NCBI RefSeq assembly: GCF_004361885.1
Contig: NZ_SNWH01000002.1
Coordinates: forward strand, 121,111 to 185,110
Reading direction: 5' to 3'
From: Halomonas ventosae
GTDB lineage: Bacteria > Pseudomonadota > Gammaproteobacteria > Pseudomonadales > Halomonadaceae
Length of the DNA: 64,000 nucleotides
Shown: in pieces, positions 47,521 through 60,090 of the stretch
Numbering within the stretch: position 1 is the stretch's first letter
How the letters are laid out: every line of letters starts with the position of its first letter
The notes under the pieces: generated by a model
Seen by the model: only the letters and a program-made list of their open reading frames with translations
Databases searched by the model: none
Told to the model about the DNA's origin: nothing
Position numbers and translations under genes: made by a program

Positions 47521-48229
47521 CCGGAAAGGTCAGGGGCAGGCGCGGTGCCCGGGGCACCAGGCCGCTGTGGTGGTCGAGCAGGGCGTCGGGGCTGACCCAG
47601 CGGCCATGGCCGCCGGAAAGCAGTAGCACATCGTCGGCCAGGCGGGCGAGCTGCTCCATGTCATGGATCACCACGATGATGGTGGCGCCTTGCCGGGCCA
47701 TGTCGCGCAGCACCTCCATCAGCACGTCCACCGTCTCGATGTCGACGTTGGCGAAGGGCTCGTCGAGCAGCAGCAGTTCGGCCTCCTGCATCAGGGTGCG
47801 ACCCAGCAGGGCGCGCTGGCGCTGGCCGCCGGAGAGCTCCCCGAGCGGCCGGTGGGCCAGGTGCGAGATGCCCAGTCGCGCCATGATCTCGCGGCCACGG
47901 CGGTAGTGGGCCGCGCAGTAGCCCTTCAGCGCCCCGTGGCTCGGCCAGGTGCCGGTCATGATCAGCTCTTCCACGCTCATCGGGAAGGTGAGATCCAGAG
48001 CCAGTTGCTGGGGCAGCCAGGCACAGCGCTCACGGGGTACCCGGCACTCCACGCTGCCGGCCACCGGGGCCAGCATGCCCATGATGGCGGCGATCAGGGT
48101 GCTCTTGCCGGCGCCGTTGGCGCCGATCAGGGCGGTGATGGCGCCATCCATGAAGCGGCCGTCCAGGTGCTCGAGGACCGTCTGGCCGCCGCGCGCCAGC
48201 TGCAGGTCGTGCAGTTGCAGGCGCGACAT
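47495..48229 (-). CDS. znuC: Zinc ABC transporter ATPase
   Basis: 244 aa from ATG 48229 (MSRLQLHDLQLARG). Walker A GANGAGKST, signature LSGGQRQRALLGRTL, Walker B LLLLDEPFANVD, His in VIHDMEQL. Starts one base after the stop of a small His-rich ORF (TGATG), and its end overlaps znuB by 26 bp. Confidence 0.94.
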   Translation of the reverse strand: MSRLQLHDLQLARGGQTVLEHLDGRFMDGAITALIGANGAGKSTLIAAIMGMLAPVAGSVECRVPRERCAWLPQQLALDLTFPMSVEELIMTGTWPSHGALKGYCAAHYRRGREIMARLGISHLAHRPLGELSGGQRQRALLGRTLMQEAELLLLDEPFANVDIETVDVLMEVLRDMARQGATIIVVIHDMEQLARLADDVLLLSGGHGRWVSPDALLDHHSGLVPRAPRLPLTFPDASHAGTA

Positions 48230-48378
48230 CAGGACCACCATCCCGCGGCCCAGGAGACCGTCAGCCATAGGGCGGCGAGCGGTGCCGCGACCAGCAGCAG
48301 GCGGCGGGTCGCGGAGAGCGACATCAGGGAGAAGTGGCAGGGCCCTTCCGGGTGATGCCGGTGTCGATGGTGTGCCAT
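48229..48378 (-). CDS. Small His-rich membrane protein leading the znu operon
   Basis: 49 aa, not large enough to be obvious by length. It begins MAHHRHRHHPEGPCHFSLMS, with six His and a Cys in the first 16 residues, then one hydrophobic segment (LLLVAAPLAALWLTVSWAAG). The ATG at 48378 follows GGAGGCTCCCTC on the minus strand. The stop overlaps the znuC start (TGATG), so it is translationally coupled to zinc uptake. It could bind zinc at the membrane or act as a leader peptide. Only homologue conservation would show whether it is real. Confidence 0.68.
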   Translation of the reverse strand: MAHHRHRHHPEGPCHFSLMSLSATRRLLLVAAPLAALWLTVSWAAGWWS

Positions 48379-48405
48379 GAGGGAGCCTCCGGAAAACTGG
48401 CGGAG

Positions 48406-48418
48406 GTTATAACATAAC
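48406..48418. promoter_or_regulatory. Zur-like operator before the znu operon
   Basis: Perfect 5+3+5 palindrome GTTATAACATAAC (plus strand), matching the core of the gammaproteobacterial Zur box (TGTTATA.TATAACA). It sits 28 bp upstream of the small ORF and between it and the divergent tspO, where Zur would block transcription when zinc is plentiful. Confidence 0.78.
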
Positions 48419-48511
48419 AATACGGGCGCTGGCCACCGCGAGACGCGACGCCGGAGCAGCTCGTGGCGTGTGGTAACCTCCCCTGACGCCCGACTGGCAA
48501 GGAGGCCGCGC

Positions 48512-48982
48512 ATGTTCACGACTCGCTCCCTGATGATCCTCCTCGGCTGGTTTGCGCTGGTCGTGCTGACCGCGCTGAGCGGCATTGCCACCCCGCCCGG
48601 CGAGTGGTACGCGGGACTGGCCAAGCCGCCGCTCACCCCGCCCGACCTCGCCTTTCCCATCGCCTGGAGCACGCTCTACCTGCTGATGGCGCTGGCCGCC
48701 TGGCGGGTCACCCTGGCGGCGCCGCCGGCGATGCGCTGGCACACCCTCTGGCCCTTTGTCGCCCAGCTCGCCGCCAACGCTCTCTGGTCGATCCTGTTCT
48801 TCGGCCTGCACGGGATGGGCCTGGCGCTGCTCGACCTGCTGCTGCTGTGGGGGCTGATCGTGCTCACCATCCGCCGCTTCGCCGCGGTCTCGCGCCTCGC
48901 CGCCTGGCTGCTGGTGCCCTACCTGGCCTGGGTCAGCTTCGCCGCCTACCTCAACGCCGCCACCTGGTGGCTCAATGGCTGA
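48512..48982 (+). CDS. tspO: TspO/MBR-family membrane protein
   Basis: 156 aa, five helices, tryptophan-rich: GEWYAGLAKPPLTPP, AWSTLYLLMALAAW, NALWSILFFGLHG and YLNAATWWLN. Start at 48512 with AAGGAGG upstream rather than the earlier GTG. Binds porphyrins or sterol-like ligands; linked to tetrapyrrole and stress regulation. Divergent from the znu operon. Confidence 0.93.
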   Translation: MFTTRSLMILLGWFALVVLTALSGIATPPGEWYAGLAKPPLTPPDLAFPIAWSTLYLLMALAAWRVTLAAPPAMRWHTLWPFVAQLAANALWSILFFGLHGMGLALLDLLLLWGLIVLTIRRFAAVSRLAAWLLVPYLAWVSFAAYLNAATWWLNG

Positions 48983-48993
48983 GGCCAGAGGCT

Positions 48994-49167
48994 TCAGGCA
49001 AGGGTAGCGGTATCGACGTGGCGATAGCCCATCTCGAAGGCCATCTCCAAAGCGTGCAGCGCCTCGCGCTCGAGAAGCGGGCTGCCGTAGCCGTGGGAGA
49101 GGTTCATGCAGCCCAGGCCGAAGACGGGTGAGTCGAGGGCATTCAGGCGAGTAAAGAGGGTCGTCAT
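48994..49167 (-). pseudogene. Aldo/keto reductase, N-terminal remnant
   Basis: 57-codon ORF with an ATG at 49167 followed by FTRLNALDSPVFGLGCMNLS, HGYGSPLLEREALHALEMAF and EMGYRHVDTATLA, then stop at 48994. This matches the first 55 residues of AKR-type reductases (GLGCMG.. and ..G.RHFDTA), which are normally about 320 aa. The TspO gene lies just beyond the truncation. Confidence 0.78.
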
Positions 49168-49316
49168 GGGTGCCTTTTGATTCCTCGATCACATGAGGTG
49201 ATATCACCAAAGAATAGCAGCCACCCGTCGGACGCGGCCGTGTCACCAGGCTGCTTTTCAGGTTTTCTTCTGGTGTGCTACTAAATACATATCAAGTAAC
49301 ACATGGAGGGAATCCC

Positions 49317-49607
49317 ATGAGCGAGTCAACTTTCACTTTCCGTGTCGACGACTCGCTGAAGGCGGAGTTTTCCCAGGCGGCCAAGTGCAAGGACCGGACA
49401 GGGGCGCAGCTGTTGCGGGACTTCATGCGAGAATTCGTGCGTCAGCAGCAGGAGGCCGAAGCCCATGACGCCTGGTTCCGCCGTGAGGTTCAGGCAGGCA
49501 TCGACGCAGCCAACGCCGGTGATGTGGTCTCGGCGGAAGAAGTAGAAGTCGAAGCCGCTGCCTGGCGTGCTGAGCTCCAGCGCAGGCTGAATGGCGCTAT
49601 GTCGTGA
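49317..49607 (+). CDS. ParD/RelB-like ribbon-helix-helix antitoxin
   Basis: 96 aa from ATG 49317 with GGAGGG upstream (the frame is open to 49275, without a better site). N-terminal RHH region STFTFRVDDSLKAEFSQAAK, then a helical acidic C-terminus that would wrap the toxin. The stop overlaps the toxin start in a GTGA arrangement. Confidence 0.82.
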   Translation: MSESTFTFRVDDSLKAEFSQAAKCKDRTGAQLLRDFMREFVRQQQEAEAHDAWFRREVQAGIDAANAGDVVSAEEVEVEAAAWRAELQRRLNGAMS

Positions 49608-49882
49608 AGCTAGTCTGGACACGCCTGGCAAGCCTGGACCGGGAGGAAATCCGCGAGTACATCGCTCAGGACAACCTTGCCGCAGCGCTGGCTCTCGATG
49701 AGTTGATGTCGGAAAAGGCGGGTTGGTTGGCGGACCATCCCGAACTCGGTCGCTCGGGGCGTGTCACCGGTATGCGCGAGATGGTGGCGCATCGCCATTA
49801 CATGCTGATCTATGATGTGATTGGGCATTCATTGCGGATTCTGCGTGTCCTGCATGCCGCACGGCAGTGGCCTCCCTTCTGA
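49604..49882 (+). CDS. ParE/RelE-family toxin
   Basis: 92 aa, GTG start at 49604. ParE fold signatures: VWTRLASLDREEIREYIAQD, HPELGRSGRVTGMREMV, YMLIYDVIGHSLRILRVLHA. With the RHH partner it forms a type II toxin-antitoxin pair; ParE-type members poison gyrase, RelE-types cut mRNA on the ribosome, and the sequence fits ParE a little better. Confidence 0.85.
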   Translation: MKLVWTRLASLDREEIREYIAQDNLAAALALDELMSEKAGWLADHPELGRSGRVTGMREMVAHRHYMLIYDVIGHSLRILRVLHAARQWPPF

Positions 49883-50283
49883 TATCTTCAGGCACTTTGA
49901 CGTCGACACCCTGTGCCCTCCTTCCTTCGGCGAGGTAGTGCGGGTTATCCCGATGTCATTAGCGACGCAGCGTCTCCGGGCGCCCGTCGATCACCTTGCG
50001 GCCAAGCGCCGGGTTTCATGGCCATGCCGCGCTTGTTCGCTGTTCGGTTCGTTACCGCGGTGGCGCTTTTCGCCGTTCTGAATACTGCACTGGAAGAGAC
50101 CGGGTGGGATCCCACAAGCCGCTGGGTGTGCTGCTGATCCTGGGTCTGGTGTGAATCCTGCTCGTTCCCTTTTGGTCGCATGCCGCCGGGCATGTCTGGG
50201 AGCATGCGCTATGGTAGATCGATACCCTGTCGCGGTGAGCAAGTAACAGGGAAAACCCAACAGGGACCGACGGAGCGCCAGGC
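49883..50283. other. Non-coding stretch between ParE and the MFS gene
   Basis: 400 bp with no supported gene. A short plus-strand open piece near 50021 (MPRLFAVRFVTAVALFAVLN) and, one frame over, GVLLILGLV then ILLVPFWSHAAGHVW with a stop between, could be scraps of a small membrane protein, but I recognise no family. Confidence 0.4.
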
Positions 50284-51504
50284 ATGGTCAACCCCTCTCT
50301 TCTCTCTCCACGCTACCGGGTGCTGCTGGCGGGGGTGTTCAGCCAGCTGCTGTGCGTGGGCGTGGCGCGCTTCGCCTACACGCCGCTGTTGCCGGTGATG
50401 CAGCAGCAGACCTGGCTGAGCGACGCCCAGGGCGGCTGGCTGGCTGCCCTCAACTATGCCGGCTACATGCTGGGCGCGCTGGTGGCGGCCTCGATCCACA
50501 GCATCCGGCTCAAGGACACGCTCTACCGCCTCACCCTGCTGCTGGCGGTGCTCTCCACCGCCGGCATGGCGCTGGCCGACAGCTTCTGGCTGTGGGCGGG
50601 CATGCGCTTGGTGGCCGGCTTCTCCAGTAGCGGCGCGATGCTGCTGGCCTCGGGGCTGATCCTGCACTGGCTGATCAGCCATCGGCAGCGGGGCGAACTC
50701 GGCATTCACTTCGCCGGGGTGGGGCTGGGCATCCTGCTGGCCGCCCTGGCGGTGGAAGCGATGCGTCGCCTGGCATTCGACTGGCAGGCCCAGTGGTGGG
50801 GCTTTGCGCTGCTGGGCGTGGCGCTGCTGGTTCCTGCCTGGTGCTGGATGCCGCGCCCCGCAACGCCGACAGAGGATGGCGGAGGTAGCGGGCAACGCCA
50901 GGCCCCGCCGCCTAGCCGCACCTTCATGCGGTTGATGCTGGCCGCCTATTTCTGTGCCGGCTACGGCTACGTGATCAGTGCCACTTTCATCGTCGCCATC
51001 GTCGAGCGCGAGCCGCTGCTTGCCGGGGCTGGCAACTGGGCCTTCGCCTTGGTGGGCCTGTCCGCCGCGCCTGCGGTGATGCTGTGGGACCTGGTGGCCC
51101 GCCGGTTCGGCTACCTGGGCGCGCTGATCAGTGCCATGGTCCTGCAGGTGGTGGGCATCGTGCTGCCGGCGCTGACCGATAGCCTGGCTGGTGTGTTGCT
51201 CAGTGCGGTGCTCTACGGCGGCACCTTCCTGGGTTGCGTGAGCCTGGTGCTGACCATGGCCGGACGGCTCTACCCACAAAGCCCGGCACGGCTGATGGGG
51301 CGCATGACACTCGCCTACGGTGCCGCGCAGATCGTCGCCCCGGCGCTCACTGGCATGCTCGCTGAAGCCACCGGCCACTACGACACCGGGCTGTGGCTGG
51401 CCGGCGGCTTCGTGGCCCTGGGCGCGGTGCTGCTGGTATGGCTGCGCCGGGTAGACCAGACGGCCCAGCGGTTGGACGCTGAGGCGAAGGTGGGACAACG
51501 GTGA
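50284..51504 (+). CDS. MFS transporter, YbfB/YjiJ family
   Basis: 406 aa, twelve helices. YbfB-type N-terminus VARFAYTPLLPVMQQQTWLS and GGWLAALNYAGYMLGAL. No regulator is adjacent. Substrate unknown; family members are uncharacterised exporters. Confidence 0.88.
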   Translation: MVNPSLLSPRYRVLLAGVFSQLLCVGVARFAYTPLLPVMQQQTWLSDAQGGWLAALNYAGYMLGALVAASIHSIRLKDTLYRLTLLLAVLSTAGMALADSFWLWAGMRLVAGFSSSGAMLLASGLILHWLISHRQRGELGIHFAGVGLGILLAALAVEAMRRLAFDWQAQWWGFALLGVALLVPAWCWMPRPATPTEDGGGSGQRQAPPPSRTFMRLMLAAYFCAGYGYVISATFIVAIVEREPLLAGAGNWAFALVGLSAAPAVMLWDLVARRFGYLGALISAMVLQVVGIVLPALTDSLAGVLLSAVLYGGTFLGCVSLVLTMAGRLYPQSPARLMGRMTLAYGAAQIVAPALTGMLAEATGHYDTGLWLAGGFVALGAVLLVWLRRVDQTAQRLDAEAKVGQR

Positions 51505-51610
51505 TCCCGGCAATGGGTGTATCTTCCGAAATGGCTAGCAAAGGACGCTTCGCGGTGCTTAGGTTAGTAGGAGGGCTATAAATCTTGCTATTTGAATGCA
51601 GGCAGTGAGC

Positions 51611-56353
<4,743 letters not shown>

Positions 56354-56357
<4 letters not shown>

Positions 56358-57223
56358 CCGCCATCGCCAACCGTTATGAATTCGTGCTGCTGTTCGACGT
56401 CACCAACGGCAATCCCAACGGTGATCCCGATGCCGGCAACCTGCCGCGCCTCGACCCGGAAACCAACCAGGGCCTGGTCACCGATGTGTGCCTAAAGCGC
56501 AAGATTCGCAACTATGTCGCGCTGGAAAAGGAAGAGGACGCCGGTTACGCCATCTACATGCAGGAAAAATCGGTCCTCAATAACCAGCACAAGAAGGCGT
56601 ACGACGCGCTCGAGATCAAGCCTGAACCGAAGAAGCTGCCGAAGGATGAAGCCAAGGCGCGCGAGCTGACCACCTGGATGTGCCAGAATTTCTTCGATGT
56701 GCGCACCTTCGGCGCGGTGATGACCACCGAGGTCAACTCCGGCCAGGTCCGCGGCCCGGTGCAGATGGCCTTTGCCAGCTCGATCGACCCGGTGGTGCCC
56801 ATGGAAGTCTCGATCACCCGCATGGCGGTCACCAACGAGCGCGACCTCGAAAAGGAGCGCACCATGGGCCGCAAGCACATCATTCCCTATGGCCTCTACC
56901 GCGCGCATGGCTATGTCTCCGCCAAGCTGGCCGAGCGTACCGGCTTTGCCGAGGACGATCTCGAGCTGCTGTGGCGCGCCCTGATCAACATGTTCGAGCA
57001 TGACCGCTCTGCGGCGCGCGGCGAGATGTCGGCGCGCAAGCTGATCGTCTTCAAGCACGACCACCCGATGGGCAATGCGCCGGCGCATGTGCTGTTCGAC
57101 AGCGTGAAGGTCGCGCGGGTCGAAGGCGAAGCTGATACCCCCGCGCGGCACTACAGCGATTACCGGGTCACGGTCGACGCCGAAGGGCTGCCGGCCGGCG
57201 TCAGCGTCGACGAGCGCCTGTAG
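56354..57223 (+). CDS. cas7c: Cas7c (Csd2), Cascade backbone subunit
   Basis: 289 aa RAMP protein that coats the crRNA spacer in multiple copies. Diagnostic [20 protein letters not shown] at the N-terminus, [20 protein letters not shown] in the middle, and [20 protein letters not shown]. Coupled to cas8c by ATGA and 9 bp before cas4. Confidence 0.96.
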
Positions 57224-57232
57224 GTCAGCGGA

Positions 57233-57871
57233 ATGGAGGACGCAGTCCGCCTGATTCCGCTCTCGGCGCTGCAGCACTACCTGTTCTGTCCGCGCCAGTG
57301 CGCGCTGATTCATCTCGAACAGCAGTGGGCCGAGAACCGCTACACCGCGGAAGGGCGCATCCTGCATGAGCGCGCCGACCGTCTCGGCCACGAGCGTCGG
57401 CGCGGCGTGCATACCGCCATGGCACTGCCGCTGGCCAGTGAGCGGCTGGGGCTGACCGGCGTTGCCGACGTGGTCGAGTTCGACGAGCGGGAACAGCGGG
57501 CCATCGTCCGGCCTATCGAGTACAAGCGCGGGCGCCCCAAGGCGCACCGCGCCGATGAAGTGCAGCTCTGCGCCCAGGCGCTCTGCCTGGAAGAGATGCT
57601 GAACGTGGAGGTCGGTCACGGTGCGCTTTTTTACGGCAAGACGCGGCGGCGCAAGGACGTGCCTTTCGACGACGAACTGCGGGCGCTGACGTTGGGGGTG
57701 ATCGCCAGCACCCGTGCGCTGTTCGATGGCAATCGCACGCCGCCCGCCGTATACGAGGCCAAGCGCTGCGATCGTTGCTCGCTGATCGACGCCTGCCAGC
57801 CGCAGGTGATGGGCAAGCAGCGCTCGGCGAGCCGCTGGCTGGCGCGTCAGTTGCAATCATTAGACGAGTAA
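57233..57871 (+). CDS. cas4: Cas4 nuclease
   Basis: 212 aa RecB-type nuclease that selects PAM-bearing prespacers. Iron-sulfur cysteines: C19 and C23 in FCPRQCALIHL, then CDRCSLIDAC near the C-terminus. Nuclease motif in GVADVVEFDE and PIEYKRGRP (Asp, Glu, Lys). Start 57233. Confidence 0.95.
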   Translation: MEDAVRLIPLSALQHYLFCPRQCALIHLEQQWAENRYTAEGRILHERADRLGHERRRGVHTAMALPLASERLGLTGVADVVEFDEREQRAIVRPIEYKRGRPKAHRADEVQLCAQALCLEEMLNVEVGHGALFYGKTRRRKDVPFDDELRALTLGVIASTRALFDGNRTPPAVYEAKRCDRCSLIDACQPQVMGKQRSASRWLARQLQSLDE

Positions 57872-57875
57872 ACTC

Positions 57876-58916
57876 ATGCGCCGTCAGCTCAATACGCTTT
57901 ATATCACCACCGAAGGCGCCTGGCTCAGGAAGGACGGCGCCAACATCGTCATGGACGTGGAGGGCAAGGAGCGTGCCCGCCTGCCGATCCACATGCTCGA
58001 ATCGCTGGTCTGTTTCGGGCGCGTGCTGGTCTCGCCGCCGCTGATGGGGTTCTGCGCCGAACAGGGCGTCACCATCACTCATCTCTCGCCCAACGGCAAA
58101 TTCCTGGCCCGTATCGAGGGGCCGGTGTCGGGCAATGTCCTGCTGCGTCGTGCCCAGTATCGGTGCAGCGATGACGAGGTGGGGTGCGCCGCCATCGTGC
58201 GTGGCGTGCTGATTGGCAAGGTACACAATCAGCGCGCCGTACTGTCGCGCGGCCTGCGTGATTACGGCGCCAAGCTGCCGCAAGAGGAAAGGGCGCGGCT
58301 CGAAGGGGAGCGCTCGCGCATGAGCCGGATTGCGCGTGACCTGCTGATCGAACCGCTGACAGACGGATTGAGGGGATTGGAGGGGGAAGCGGCACAGCGC
58401 TATTTCAGCGTGTTCGATCGGCTGATTCGTCACGAGAGCGACGCGTTTCGCTTCACGGGGCGCAATCGCCGCCCGCCGCGCGATCGCATCAATGCGCTGC
58501 TGTCGTTTCTCTATACGCTTTTGACCCATGACTGTCGCTCGGCGCTGGAAAGCGTCGGCCTCGATCCGGCGGTCGGCTTTCTACATCGCGACCGGCCGGG
58601 ACGGCCCAGCCTGGCCCTCGATCTCGCCGAGGAGCTACGACCGCTGCTGGGTGACCGATTGGCGCTGTCGCTGATCAACCGACGTCAGCTGCGGGAAAAG
58701 GACTTTATCGTTGCCGAAAGCGGCAGCGTGGCATTGACGGAAGAGGCGCGCAAGACGGTGCTGACCGCCTATCAGGAGCGCAAGCGTGAAGAACTCCATC
58801 ACGCCTTCATCGATGAGAAGGCGCCGATCGGCATGCTGCCTTTGCTTCAGGCACAGTTATTGGCGCGCCATTTGCGCGGCGATCTGGACGCCTATCCGTC
58901 GTTCTTGTGGAAGTAA
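57876..58916 (+). CDS. cas1: Cas1 integrase
   Basis: 346 aa adaptation integrase of the I-C type. Start at 57876 (MRRQLNTLYITTEGAWLRKD). Core RINALLSFLYTLLTHDCRSA, GFLHRDRPGRPSLALDLAEE and the Glu/His/Asp metal site typical of Cas1. Separated from cas4 by 4 bp and from cas2 by 21 bp. Confidence 0.96.
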   Translation: MRRQLNTLYITTEGAWLRKDGANIVMDVEGKERARLPIHMLESLVCFGRVLVSPPLMGFCAEQGVTITHLSPNGKFLARIEGPVSGNVLLRRAQYRCSDDEVGCAAIVRGVLIGKVHNQRAVLSRGLRDYGAKLPQEERARLEGERSRMSRIARDLLIEPLTDGLRGLEGEAAQRYFSVFDRLIRHESDAFRFTGRNRRPPRDRINALLSFLYTLLTHDCRSALESVGLDPAVGFLHRDRPGRPSLALDLAEELRPLLGDRLALSLINRRQLREKDFIVAESGSVALTEEARKTVLTAYQERKREELHHAFIDEKAPIGMLPLLQAQLLARHLRGDLDAYPSFLWK

Positions 58917-58937
58917 ATACAACAGGAGCCTTGTGCC

Positions 58938-59228
58938 ATGATGGTACTGGTCAGCTACGATGTCAGCACCACTTCCGAAGGCGGCCCCGGTCGGCTGCGG
59001 CGTGTGGCCAAGGCGTGCCGTGATTTCGGGCAGCGCGTGCAATACTCGGTATTCGAGATCGAAGTCGATCCCGATCAGTGGACACGTCTGCGTCAGCAGC
59101 TGTGTGATCTGATCGACGAAGAGGTCGACAGTCTGCGCTTCTATTTCTTGGGGCGGCACTGGCAGAAGCGCATCGAACATGTGGGCGCCAAACCGGCGCT
59201 GGATATGAATGGTCCCCTCGTTTTTTGA
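58938..59228 (+). CDS. cas2: Cas2
   Basis: 96 aa; ferredoxin-like dimer partner of Cas1. MMVLVSYDVSTTSEGG with the conserved Asp at residue 8, FGQRVQYSVFEIEVD and LRFYFLG. Start at 58938 after CAGGAG. Last gene of the operon. Confidence 0.96.
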   Translation: MMVLVSYDVSTTSEGGPGRLRRVAKACRDFGQRVQYSVFEIEVDPDQWTRLRQQLCDLIDEEVDSLRFYFLGRHWQKRIEHVGAKPALDMNGPLVF

Positions 59229-59271
59229 AAGCTTTCGGGCATCCTGGTTAAGGGGGACGAGGCTATTGACC

Positions 59272-59562
59272 ATGAGTAACAACGACATCATGACCGGTGA
59301 AGAACTGGGTCAGAAGCTGCTTGAATCCGTGCGTCAAATGAAGCGTGGCGAAGCCGCATGGGTAACGTGAATCGAAGTTACCGAAGCGCGGGCGGCACGC
59401 CACCGTATGGGACTGTCGCAAGCCGAGTTTGCCGAGTTGCTGGGCGTTAGCCTGCGCACTTTGCAAGAGTGGGAGCAAGGCCGCCGCACACCTACAGGGC
59501 CAGCGCTTCGGCTGCTGCGGGTGGCCGAGAGGCACCCCGAGGTACTGCGCGGCCTGGCATAA
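59272..59562 (+). pseudogene. NadS/HigA-like HTH antitoxin broken by one in-frame stop
   Basis: A 97-codon frame from ATG 59272: NDIMTGEELGQKLLESVRQM, KRGEAAWVT, then TGA at 59368-59370, then IEVTEARAARHRMGLSQAEF and AELLGVSLRTLQEWEQGRRT, ending LRGLA. The HTH_3 domain and the length are complete apart from that single stop codon. No toxin gene is adjacent. An internal ATG at 59407 could in theory restart the HTH part. Confidence 0.78.
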
Positions 59563-59581
59563 CTTTCCCAAACCGACTCAC

Positions 59582-59865
59582 TAGGGCCTGTTGACGTTTC
59601 CGCGCGAACCGCGTTGCTGCGCCAAATGGCGCCAGGCCGGGCGGCGTTCCGCAAGGCGCGGGATGCAGGGAAGGGTGGTTCCCTTGTCAAATCCCGCAAC
59701 GCCGCATGGCGCCATTTGCCGCGCAACCCAAAGGGCCGGGCCCGTTTTTGCACGGTGCGGCGTTATTCGTCGTTCATTTGAAATAACCAAACTACTCTCC
59801 TCATGCCTTGCCCCGCACAAAAACGGGCTCCGGCGCGGCCGTGCAGGAAACGTCAACAGGCCCTA
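59582..59865. mobile_element. 284-bp MITE-like element with perfect 20-bp terminal inverted repeats
   Basis: TAGGGCCTGTTGACGTTTCC at 59582-59601 is the exact reverse complement of 59846-59865. Internally, CCCGTTTTTGCACGG and CCGCACAAAAACGGGC form a further near-inverted pair. Small frames on both strands end in the terminal repeat; none resembles a transposase. It lies exactly between the broken HTH gene and the CRISPR leader. The left end is preceded by C and the right end followed by TCATC, so a TA target duplication is possible. Confidence 0.75.
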
Positions 59866-60090
59866 ATCATCGTATCCGGCCAACCACTTAATCCGGATTA
59901 CCTAGATTTTTCCTCTGCGAACCACAAGTGTTCCGCTCTTTCCCCCCAGGTTCGCAACTCTTTAACAATCTATTTTAAAAGCCACTTTTTCATAAGATGG
60001 CGATGGCATTGTCGTAATGATCGATTCCAGGAAGGGGTTCGCTTTGCTCGCGTTATTTGCTTAACTGAATCAAAGCGTTATAAAGGAACA
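59866..60090 (+). promoter_or_regulatory. CRISPR leader
   Basis: 225 bp between the inverted-repeat element and repeat 1, AT-rich relative to the genes (CTTTAACAATCTATTTTAAA, ending TTATAAAGGAACA directly before repeat 1). No ORF. Position beside cas2 and the orientation of the repeats (ending GAAAC) indicate transcription rightward, so the newest spacers are at the left. Confidence 0.8.

Noticed and set aside
45907..47595. 562-residue plus-strand frame opposite znuA/znuB
   Set aside because: His/Gln-rich translation typical of an antisense shadow in GC-rich DNA; the zinc operon on the other strand is complete.
48407..49246. 279-residue minus-strand frame over tspO
   Set aside because: Shadow of tspO for most of its length; the real content of its upstream part is the aldo/keto reductase remnant in another frame.
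59368..59370. In-frame TGA in the HTH gene as a selenocysteine codon
   Set aside because: No conserved redox position in this family and no selenocysteine insertion hairpin seen just after the codon; a simple nonsense change is more likely.
59591..59866. 91-residue frames on both strands within the inverted-repeat element
   Set aside because: Both run from one terminal repeat to the other with Arg/Ala/Cys-rich text, no ribosome-binding site and no known domain.
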